Shown here: one piece after another, positions 45,934-53,148 of the stretch
Numbering within the stretch: the stretch's first letter is position 1
Layout: each line of letters begins with the position of its first letter
NCBI GenBank assembly: GCA_900546435.1
Contig: URCQ01000003.1
Span: 1-64,000 of the forward strand
Source: an uncultured Pseudobutyrivibrio sp.
Lineage (GTDB): Bacteria; Bacillota; Clostridia; Lachnospirales; Lachnospiraceae
Length of the DNA stretch: 64,000 nucleotides
Direction: 5' to 3'
The notes under the pieces: generated by a model
What the model saw: only the letters and a program-made list of their open reading frames with translations
What the model was told of the DNA's origin: nothing
Databases searched by the model: none
Program-made: the position numbers and the translations under genes

Positions 45934-46023
45934 ACGCGCCAATTTTCATATATAAGTCTGAATCCATCGTTCATATCAAATGTACAAAAAGTGTGTGACA
46001 TTGTTTGTTACGGTGGATTTTTT
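45892..46023 (+). promoter_or_regulatory. Candidate attenuator: mutually exclusive antiterminator/terminator before mgtE
   Basis: Segment 1 (45892-45909) pairs with segment 2 (45954-45971) by 16 Watson-Crick and one wobble pair of 18. Segment 2 can instead pair, via ATCCATCGT (45962-45970), with segment 3 ACGGTGGAT (46010-46018), which runs directly into TTTTTT (46018-46023), giving a terminator-like hairpin. A third hairpin (45901-45932: TATAGAC-TTGGA with TCCAA-gt-GTCTATA) overlaps segment 1 and the end of the uORF. Translation across segment 1 would favour the terminator. It is not the M-box magnesium riboswitch, whose conserved sequence is absent. Confidence 0.6.
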
Positions 46024-46055
46024 ATGCTCTTTTTTAGGGTAAAAGGAGGCTTATT

Positions 46056-47450
46056 ATGAGAAAAGAAATTCTAAAAGAACCAGTTTTTGTAGAAGAAATC
46101 GTAGGTATTATAAAATTTTCTCATTCTATGGAAGAAATGAGAGAAAAATTAAGAGACTATCATGATAATGATATCGCACAAAGCTTTGAATGTTTAAATC
46201 GCGCAGAAAGAAACCTACTATATAGTGCGTTAGATGCCAAATGGATGGCAGAAATTATTTCTTATATTGATAATCCGGCGATGTATGTAGAAGAAATCGG
46301 GATTGAAAAACTCGCAGAGATTATCAATGAAATGGAAGCAGATGATGCTGTTGATTTATGGGAAGACATTGATGAAAGTGTCAAAGTCAAGTTACGCCCC
46401 ATGATTGACGATGAAATAAAGACAAATATCCGTCTGATCAATTCCTATGATGAAGATGAAGTGGGTAGTTTGATCACAACGAATTACATTCGTATCCGAA
46501 AAGATCTTAGCATACGTCAGGCAATGCATGAGCTGGTAAAGCAGGCAGGTGAAAATGACAATATTACAACGTTATATGTCATTGATGACAGCAAGCGTTT
46601 TTGTGGAGCAATTGACTTAAAAGATTTGATTATTGCAAGAGAAAATGTGCCGCTGGATAGTCTGATTAGTTATGCATATCCTTATTTAATGGATCATGAA
46701 AAGATTTCTGAAAGTATAGAAAAAATCAAAGATTACGCAGAGGATTCTTTGCCGGTATTAAATGAAGATAAGAGAATTGTTGGTATTATTACGGCGCAGG
46801 ACGTTGTCGAGGCAGTCGACGACGAGATGGGTGAAGATTATGCAAAACTTGCTGGTTTGTCAGCAGAGGAAGATCTCAATGAAACAACAAAGGAAAGTAT
46901 CAAAAAACGTTTGCCTTGGCTCGTTGTGTTACTATTTCTCGGCATGGGTGTATCTACTGTTGTAGGTGCATTTGAAGGTGTTGTTGCAATCTTGCCGGTT
47001 GTGATCTGCTTCCAGTCTTTGATTCTGGATATGGCAGGAAACGTCGGTACACAGTCACTTGCGGTAACCATTCGCGTTTTGATGGACGAGAATCTAGACC
47101 GAAAAGATAAATTCCGTCTGGTAGGAAAAGAAATGAGAGTGGGATTTTGTAATGGATCATTGTTAGGCATTTTGGCGCTTGTTTGTCTGGGCTTGTATAT
47201 AACGCTGTTTAAGGGCTATAGTCTTGCATCCGCACTACTTATTTCCGGATGTGTTGGTATATCTTTACTTGTTGCAATTATTATTTCAAGCCTTGTGGGT
47301 ACGCTGGTTCCCCTGCTTTTCCACAAGGTGAAAATAGATCCCGCGGTAGCGTCAGGCCCATTGATCACGACCGTCAACGATTTGGTTGCAGTTATTACAT
47401 ATTATGGTCTGGCATGGCTATTTTTGATTGAGATTTTTAAAATTGTGTAG
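46056..47450 (+). CDS. mgtE: Magnesium transporter MgtE
   Basis: 464 residues. An N-terminal MgtE domain (armadillo-like helices, about 20-130), two CBS domains (about 140-265, for example VLNEDKRIVGIITAQDVVEAV) and a five-helix membrane part with VCFQSLILDMAGNVGTQSLA and the DPAVASGPLITTVNDLVAV signature that lines the pore. Cytosolic Mg2+ binding closes the channel. AAAAGGAGG lies 6 bp before the ATG. Expression is likely controlled by the leader upstream. Confidence 0.96.
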   Translation: MRKEILKEPVFVEEIVGIIKFSHSMEEMREKLRDYHDNDIAQSFECLNRAERNLLYSALDAKWMAEIISYIDNPAMYVEEIGIEKLAEIINEMEADDAVDLWEDIDESVKVKLRPMIDDEIKTNIRLINSYDEDEVGSLITTNYIRIRKDLSIRQAMHELVKQAGENDNITTLYVIDDSKRFCGAIDLKDLIIARENVPLDSLISYAYPYLMDHEKISESIEKIKDYAEDSLPVLNEDKRIVGIITAQDVVEAVDDEMGEDYAKLAGLSAEEDLNETTKESIKKRLPWLVVLLFLGMGVSTVVGAFEGVVAILPVVICFQSLILDMAGNVGTQSLAVTIRVLMDENLDRKDKFRLVGKEMRVGFCNGSLLGILALVCLGLYITLFKGYSLASALLISGCVGISLLVAIIISSLVGTLVPLLFHKVKIDPAVASGPLITTVNDLVAVITYYGLAWLFLIEIFKIV

Positions 47451-47498
47451 TTATGTATCATCTAGCATGAAATACAAAATATTATAACAGGAGAAAAA

Positions 47499-47942
47499 AT
47501 GACAATACGAGAAGTACAGAGAACAGACATTGCTTTATTGGAAGAATTAATCAAGGAGATGGCAACATACGAGAGACGTCCACAGGATATGACAGGAACA
47601 GAAGAAGAACTGGAATATTGGCTTTTTGATAGAAAAGTTGCGACGGCATTGTTTTTAGAATATGAAGATACAATTATAGGATATGCGATTTATTATCCGG
47701 TGTTTGGCTCTTTTGCTGCACACGCAAATATACATTTGGAAGATCTTTATATTAAGGAATCATATCGAAAGCGTGGACTTGGAAGAGTTTTCTTTGAGGC
47801 TGTTGCAAAGAGAGCAAAAGAAGAAGGCTATGCAGAGATGGAATGGTCTTGTCTGGATTGGAATACACCGTCGCTTGCTTTTTATGAAAAGCTCGGGGCA
47901 GAATACGAAACAGGAAGAAAGTATCTAAGCCAGCCGTTATAA
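47499..47942 (+). CDS. GNAT-family N-acetyltransferase
   Basis: 147 residues, single GNAT domain. Acetyl-CoA loop KRGLGRVFFEAVAKRAKEEG near residues 90-110, preceded by IHLEDLYIKESY. It resembles diamine/spermidine-type acetyltransferases (early segment MATYERRPQDM), which would suit the polyamine-forming decarboxylase elsewhere in the window, but substrate is not proven. 31 bp before nudC. Confidence 0.87.
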   Translation: MTIREVQRTDIALLEELIKEMATYERRPQDMTGTEEELEYWLFDRKVATALFLEYEDTIIGYAIYYPVFGSFAAHANIHLEDLYIKESYRKRGLGRVFFEAVAKRAKEEGYAEMEWSCLDWNTPSLAFYEKLGAEYETGRKYLSQPL

Positions 47943-47972
47943 AAGCGACGCTGGGAAATAGAGGTTATATAG

Positions 47973-48821
47973 ATGATACAGGATATATATCCGCATAAAC
48001 TGAATAATCATTATATTCCACATGTACAGATTGAGCGAGAAGATATCGTACTTTGCATTGTAAATGGTAAAATTTTAGTACAGGAAAAACGCTGGGAAGA
48101 AAATGAATTGGTTTTTCCACGAATGAAAGATATAACTGGAAAGAAGGAAGCCGAATATCGATATTTATTTGCAATCGATACGGTGAGATATTTTTTGCTT
48201 GCCTGCGCATTGGAGGCTGAAGAAATTATAGGATCGTATATTTATGTCGATGAGAAGAGCCTTAGAAAAGAAGGTCTTGGGCCAAAAGATTATCTTTTTG
48301 CAGCAATTACGGCGAAGCATTTAGCAGATTGGTATCGGGACACAAAATTTTGTGGAAGGTGCGGACATGAAATGATGCATTCGGACAAAGAGAGAGCTAT
48401 GGTTTGCCCTGTATGTCAGTATACGGCTTATCCACGTATTATGCCGGCAGTGATTGTAGGTGTAACGAATGGAGAACGGTTGCTTATTACGCGTTATCGC
48501 ACAGGATTTCGGTACAATGCTCTGATTGCCGGTTTTACAGAAATTGGTGAAACCATGGAAGAAACCGTGCAAAGAGAAGTGATGGAAGAGGCAGGCATCA
48601 AGGTAAAGAATATCCGTTACTATAAGTCACAGCCGTGGGGGTCCGCGAATGATATTTTGCTTGGTTTTTACTGTGATGTAGATGGAGATGATAGGATCAC
48701 CATGGATTCTGGGGAATTGAAATACGCCGCGTGGGTGCAAAGAGAGGATATTGTTTTGCAGCCGGGCGAGTTCAGCCTGACCAACGAAATGATGAAACGA
48801 TTTAAGGAAGCACAGTTATAG
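47973..48821 (+). CDS. nudC: NAD(+) diphosphatase (NudC-like)
   Basis: 282 residues. Zinc ribbon CGRCGHEM...CPVCQYTAYPR near 129-152, then a Nudix box (residues about 190-212) with ETMEETVQREVMEEAGI and the SQPWG segment that marks the NADH-pyrophosphatase subgroup. It splits NADH/NAD+ and removes NAD caps from RNA. GAGG upstream of the ATG. Confidence 0.93.
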   Translation: MIQDIYPHKLNNHYIPHVQIEREDIVLCIVNGKILVQEKRWEENELVFPRMKDITGKKEAEYRYLFAIDTVRYFLLACALEAEEIIGSYIYVDEKSLRKEGLGPKDYLFAAITAKHLADWYRDTKFCGRCGHEMMHSDKERAMVCPVCQYTAYPRIMPAVIVGVTNGERLLITRYRTGFRYNALIAGFTEIGETMEETVQREVMEEAGIKVKNIRYYKSQPWGSANDILLGFYCDVDGDDRITMDSGELKYAAWVQREDIVLQPGEFSLTNEMMKRFKEAQL

Positions 48822-48908
48822 GAATCACAAAATCTTAGATTAATGAAATCGCACCATACGCCGATATGTACGTTATAGAGAGAAGAAACGGAAAGGCGGT
48901 GCGATAAT

Positions 48909-50108
48909 ATGAGGATAGCAGGCAGCGATGTGGCGATGGCATCCAGTCATCAGGAAACGAAATTTTCCTACAAACAGTCTATGACCATGGAAGCGGCAGC
49001 ATCAAAAAACCTTGTGGGGGCAATCTTTACAAAATCCGAGGAAATGGACGGCGCAGATTATAGGACTAGTATGCTGGAATATAAGAAACAGCAGGAGCAG
49101 GAAGCCGCACAAAAACGTAAGGAAAATGAAGAACGCTCTGCAAAGGAGATGTTGGAACGGACAAGAAATACGAACCAGACCAATTCGTGTGGACGGTTCG
49201 AAATGTCAGATCAGTATAAGATAAAATTAGAACTGATTATGCGAATGTTTGAACTTTTGCGCCAGGGCAAGAGCCTTATGGATTCTGGGCTTGTCAATTC
49301 GGATTCCAACAGTGTATTGGATCTGCGTTCCCCATTCTACCGTAATCAGGATACAGAAAATGCCGGGAATTCAAGCGACAGTGATGGCAGCAGTACAGGA
49401 GCAGAACTACCTGTCATTGGAACAACAGGCAGTGGTACCATATGGCAACGCATTACGGCAACTTCTGGTTTTTATACGGAGGCAGAATCTACGACCTTTG
49501 CAACGACGGGGATTGTGCGTACGGCAGATGGCAGGGATATTAATTTTAACATGGAAATCTCCATGTCGCGGGCATTTACGGCAAGTATCAACAGCCTGGA
49601 AGTAGAGTCTTACATCAAGACAGACCCGCTTATAATCAATCTGGATACGGATATTGGAAGTGTTTCAGACCAAAAGTTCTTTTTTGATTTGGATGCGGAT
49701 GGCAAGGAAGAAGAGATTTCTTTTGCAGGCAAGGGTAGTGGATTTCTGGCATTGGATCGCAACGGTGATGGCAAGATTAATGACGGATCCGAATTATTTG
49801 GAACCAAGAGCGGAGACGGTTTCAAGGATCTGGCAGCCTATGATGAGGATGGCAATGGCTGGATCGATGAAAATGATGCTGTTTTCTCCCAGTTAAAAAT
49901 CTGGACGAAAGATGAAGAGGGAAATGACAGGCTGGTTCGTCTAAAGGATGCCGACGTTGGTGCCATATATCTTGGAAATGCGGATACACAGTTTTCTTTA
50001 AAGGATGACGATCATAAGTTAAATGGAGAGATTAAAAAGACGGGAATCTACCTGCGGGAGAGCAGTGGTGAGGTAGGCACTGTTAATCACGTAGACCTGA
50101 TTGTATAA
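48909..50108 (+). CDS. EF-hand-like calcium-binding protein, no signal peptide
   Basis: 399 residues. Coiled, Glu/Lys-rich N-terminal part (about 45-85), a low-complexity Ser/Asp linker, then a beta-rich domain and a C-terminal region with repeated calcium-loop sequences: DLDADGKEEEIS, DRNGDGKINDGSELFG and DEDGNGWIDENDAVFS. This C-terminal arrangement occurs in many bacterial proteins of unknown function. There is no signal peptide. A distant gene at 52273 has a similar style and lacks a signal too. CGGTGC and an unclear ribosome site precede it (AAAGGCGG). Confidence 0.75.
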   Translation: MRIAGSDVAMASSHQETKFSYKQSMTMEAAASKNLVGAIFTKSEEMDGADYRTSMLEYKKQQEQEAAQKRKENEERSAKEMLERTRNTNQTNSCGRFEMSDQYKIKLELIMRMFELLRQGKSLMDSGLVNSDSNSVLDLRSPFYRNQDTENAGNSSDSDGSSTGAELPVIGTTGSGTIWQRITATSGFYTEAESTTFATTGIVRTADGRDINFNMEISMSRAFTASINSLEVESYIKTDPLIINLDTDIGSVSDQKFFFDLDADGKEEEISFAGKGSGFLALDRNGDGKINDGSELFGTKSGDGFKDLAAYDEDGNGWIDENDAVFSQLKIWTKDEEGNDRLVRLKDADVGAIYLGNADTQFSLKDDDHKLNGEIKKTGIYLRESSGEVGTVNHVDLIV

Positions 50109-50182
50109 AGTACTCCAAAATGGAATGAGAGGAGGGCAAAGAGAATTGCTCTCCTCTTTTTGGCAATTATGATGTTATATTT

Positions 50183-50240
50183 CGCAAACCGCAAACTATA
50201 ATTGCTATTCCGCAAAGTATAGGACGGATTCCGCAAACTA
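50183..50240. repeat. 21-bp direct repeats (CCGCAAAnTA) upstream of the HTH-AAA gene
   Basis: CCGCAAACTA at 50189, CCGCAAAGTA at 50210 and CCGCAAACTA at 50231 lie exactly 21 bp apart, about two helical turns. A partial CGCAAAC precedes them at 50183. Inverted copies (TTGCGG at 50253, TTTGCGA at 50273) flank the promoter. Candidate binding array for the HTH domain of the downstream protein. Confidence 0.75.
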
Positions 50241-50244
50241 CAAA

Positions 50245-50273
50245 TTGATATATTGCGGAAAGTGAGGTATAAT
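50245..50273 (+). promoter_or_regulatory. Promoter of the HTH-AAA ATPase gene
   Basis: TTGATA (50245-50250), 17-bp spacer holding the inverted TTGCGG, TATAAT (50268-50273). The repeats sit directly upstream. Confidence 0.75.
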
Positions 50274-50328
50274 TTGCGATATAAGGATATAAACTAGTGT
50301 TATATAGGATTGAGACGGAGTGAGGATT

Positions 50329-52191
50329 ATGAAAACCTGCAAGGAAATCGCTAAGGAATGGAAGATATCGGAGCGTAGTGTAGCAAATTTATGTAAACAG
50401 GGACGTATTGCCGGTGCTACAAAGGTCGGTAAAAGTTGGCAGATCCCGGATGATGCGGTTCGACCTGCGGACTTGAGGCGAGGGAAAGCGACAGTAGAAA
50501 ATAACGACAAAACTGATAGGAAAAAACCACTTCCTATCGGTATTTCTGATTATGTAAGAGCACAGGCAGAATATTACTATGTCGATAAGACCATGCTGAT
50601 CAAAGAATTTATTGATCGAAAGCCACTTGTCTCGCTGTTTACCAGACCAAGGCGATTCGGAAAGACCTTGAATATGGATATGCTTCGGGTTTTCTTTGAA
50701 ATATCAGAGGAGGATACAAGTCTTTATTTCAGGGATAAAGAAATCTGGCAGGCAGGAGAGGCATATATCAAGCATCAGGGAAAATATCCGGTGATCTTTC
50801 TGACATTTAAAGATGTTAAATTCGATTCGTGGAATGCCACGATGGATAAGATCCGCGGACTTTTACAGGATGAGTTTGGAAGGCACAGTCAACTTCTGGC
50901 AAGTGAAAAGATAGAAGAATATGAACGTGATTATTTTCGGGCAGTCCTACAGGGGACAGCAGGAAATGTGGAATTGACCGCAGCCTTGGAGAACCTTTCC
51001 AGAATGTTGCATAAGCATTATGGCATTGCCCCGATCATTATTATTGACGAATATGATACCCCGATCCAAGAGGGCTATGCTAAGGATTTTTATGAAGATA
51101 TTGTTGGCTTTATGCGCAATTTCTTCTCCGGGGCTTTTAAGGACAACAGAAGTCTTTCCTACGGATTTTTGACAGGAATTTTGCGGATTGCGCAGGAGAG
51201 TATCTTTAGCGGACTCAATAATCTGACAGTCAATTCTGTGATGGATGCGGAATATGATAGGTTCTTCGGCTTTACAGAAAGTGAGGTTGATAAGATGCTG
51301 TCATATTATCATGTGGCGGGGAAAAAGGCTGAGTTACAGGAATGGTATGACGGCTATCTGTTTGGCAATACAGAAATCTACAATCCATGGTCGGTCATCA
51401 ATTATATTGCAAAGGGCTGCAGACCACAGGCGTATTGGGCAAATACAGGTAAGAATGAGATACTTGCGGATGTTTTGCGGGAATCCACAGATGATATTGA
51501 GGAAAAATTGTATGCGCTTTTGCAAGGGGAAACGGTATTGGCATGTATCAATCAAAATGTTGTCTATCGTTCGCTAACGGAAGACCCGGGAAATGTCTAT
51601 AGTCTGTTGATGGTTGCCGGATATTTAAAGGCGGTCAAAAAAGAATTACAACCGGACGGAGCATTTATGTGTCAGATTTCGATTCCCAATAAGGAAATTG
51701 CAGCGGTATATAAAGGAGAGGTTCTTTCGCATTTGTTACAAGTGGGACTTATTACACAGTCTACAGCAAATAAAATCGCGGAAAGTCTGTATGCAAATGA
51801 CATTGCGAAACTGCAAACCGCAATTATGGAATACATGAAAAAAACGGTCAGTTTCTATGATGCAGGGGCAGAAGGTTTCTATCATGGTTTATTATTAGGC
51901 TTGATGGCTTTATTGGACAATCAATACAAGATACGTTCCAACCGGGAAGCGGGTGAAGGGCGTTATGATATTGGGCTGATTCCAAAAGAGAAAAAGTATC
52001 CGGGCATTATCATGGAACTGAAATGGGCAAGAGATCTTTCAGAGAGGGAGTTGCAAAGTCTTTCGGAAAAGGCATTGATACAGATTGATGCGAAACATTA
52101 TGCAGATGAAATGATAAATGAGGGAACGAAGGAACTGATGAAATTAGGAATTGCTTTTTCTGGGAAGAAAGTTGTAGTAACTGCAGGGTAA
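50329..52191 (+). CDS. HTH-AAA ATPase-PD-(D/E)XK nuclease-like fusion protein
   Basis: 620 residues from the ATG at 50329. Residues 1-50 form an excisionase-type HTH (CKEIAKEWKISERSVANLCK, then GATKVGKSWQIPDDA). Then comes the AAA-ATPase-like domain with PIGISDYVRAQAEYYYVDKT, a modified Walker A FTRPRRFGKTLN and Walker B PIIIIDEYDTPIQ, and a C-terminal PDDEXK_9-type nuclease fold with RYDIGLIPKEKKYPGIIMEL followed by KWA (D...ExK). AAA plus PDDEXK_9 proteins are common in gut bacteria and unexplained; an N-terminal HTH is unusual. Autoregulation via the upstream repeats is likely. Confidence 0.85.
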   Translation: MKTCKEIAKEWKISERSVANLCKQGRIAGATKVGKSWQIPDDAVRPADLRRGKATVENNDKTDRKKPLPIGISDYVRAQAEYYYVDKTMLIKEFIDRKPLVSLFTRPRRFGKTLNMDMLRVFFEISEEDTSLYFRDKEIWQAGEAYIKHQGKYPVIFLTFKDVKFDSWNATMDKIRGLLQDEFGRHSQLLASEKIEEYERDYFRAVLQGTAGNVELTAALENLSRMLHKHYGIAPIIIIDEYDTPIQEGYAKDFYEDIVGFMRNFFSGAFKDNRSLSYGFLTGILRIAQESIFSGLNNLTVNSVMDAEYDRFFGFTESEVDKMLSYYHVAGKKAELQEWYDGYLFGNTEIYNPWSVINYIAKGCRPQAYWANTGKNEILADVLRESTDDIEEKLYALLQGETVLACINQNVVYRSLTEDPGNVYSLLMVAGYLKAVKKELQPDGAFMCQISIPNKEIAAVYKGEVLSHLLQVGLITQSTANKIAESLYANDIAKLQTAIMEYMKKTVSFYDAGAEGFYHGLLLGLMALLDNQYKIRSNREAGEGRYDIGLIPKEKKYPGIIMELKWARDLSERELQSLSEKALIQIDAKHYADEMINEGTKELMKLGIAFSGKKVVVTAG

Positions 52192-52272
52192 AACGGGTGG
52201 CAAACTACATTTTTCGTCTTTTCTGCCGATATAATTAGTAGTGATAATAGTAATCGGCACAGAGGAGAAGGT

Positions 52273-52884
52273 ATGGATTTAGGGATCAACGACATCAGAA
52301 ACACACAAAACATTCAAAATTTAAAGAGCGCCAAGCGACAGGATGATAGTTTCGCAGAGACCATTCAGCTGCCAAATCGCGATATGAGCGAAGGACATGC
52401 ACCATATGATTATCTGGCAAAAGATGGGGAAATTGATTACAATGGTGTTATCTTCCGCCTAGACACCAAGCAGAACCAATTGAAGCTGGGAGATACCTCG
52501 GATAAGTCTCAGTGTTTAAATATCCAATTGTCCGGTGGAGGATACCTGATTGTTAATAAAGATAATTTAGGACAGTTGTCCGATGCGATTGGCATGTTTA
52601 ATGCCAAAGACCAGTTTCTAATCTTAAATGCCCTTATGATGGAAAGAAAGATTAAGGAAGTCAAGGGTGAGATTGATGAGGCAGATGCTGTCATGATTGG
52701 CGGTAAGGCATACACACAAAAGGAATGGGATCATACGCTGGCACGTTTTGATGAAGCGGAGGAACATTTGCAGGAAGAAGTGGATCAGGCGGAGGAAGAA
52801 GCTTTAAAGAAGCAAATGGCAGAAAGTGATATTCATATCGCATATGAGCGTATGAGAAAACCGAGAAGGGATAAGACGGAATAA
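52273..52884 (+). CDS. Hypothetical protein with charged C-terminal helix
   Basis: 203 residues with GGAGAAGG before the ATG. No recognised domain. An N-terminal MDLGINDIRNTQNIQNLKS stretch is followed by a middle part (about 50-110) with beta-strand character and a long Glu/Lys-rich helical tail (about 150-200). No signal or membrane segment. It follows the HTH-AAA gene and has style similar to the EF-hand-like protein upstream of it. It could be exported by a non-classical or flagellar-type route, but nothing in sequence proves this. Confidence 0.6.
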   Translation: MDLGINDIRNTQNIQNLKSAKRQDDSFAETIQLPNRDMSEGHAPYDYLAKDGEIDYNGVIFRLDTKQNQLKLGDTSDKSQCLNIQLSGGGYLIVNKDNLGQLSDAIGMFNAKDQFLILNALMMERKIKEVKGEIDEADAVMIGGKAYTQKEWDHTLARFDEAEEHLQEEVDQAEEEALKKQMAESDIHIAYERMRKPRRDKTE

Positions 52885-52905
52885 AAAATCCGGCAGAAGA
52901 ACGCA

Positions 52906-53064
52906 TCATATCTTTTCGGCCTGGCTTCTCCATTCCTTTGGTGTTTGGTAATGGTTGTTCCAGTGGCTTTTATAAGAGTCGCTAAAACCAAGGGCGTCTG
53001 CGATGCGTCTGGTCGACAGTTTTTCGTATATATGTCGGATGAGGATAGGGAAATGGAAATAGAA
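52906..53064 (-). pseudogene. Remnant of an AraC-family regulator (C-terminal HTH end)
   Basis: Reading the minus strand from about 53064, the frame gives YEKLSTRRIADALGFSDSYK then SHWNNHYQTPKEWRSQAEKI and a stop (TGA, plus-strand TCA at 52906-52908). This is the second helix-turn-helix and end motif (Gly-Phe-Ser-Asp ... Thr-Pro-x-x-Trp-Arg) of an AraC protein without its N-terminal body. It lies between the hypothetical gene and the GH43 gene and looks decayed. Confidence 0.7.
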
Positions 53065-53148
53065 CGAAGTGAACCGCAATAATTTTCCATAAATCTGCCC
53101 ACCTTCTGCTTCTTGTTTTATAGCAGAAGGTACAGGCAGATATGCGGA

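Noticed and set aside
45851..45955. Alternative 34-codon leader frame before mgtE
   Set aside because: Its ATG is only 3 bp from the AGGAGG; kept only as a less likely alternative to the 25-codon frame.
45781..46055. M-box (ykoK) magnesium riboswitch upstream of mgtE
   Set aside because: The conserved M-box core sequences are not present; the pairing pattern is different.
50183..50280. Repeats as a plasmid or replication-origin iteron set, or a CRISPR array
   Set aside because: Only three 21-bp units without spacers of CRISPR length and no Rep or Cas gene; an operator fits better.
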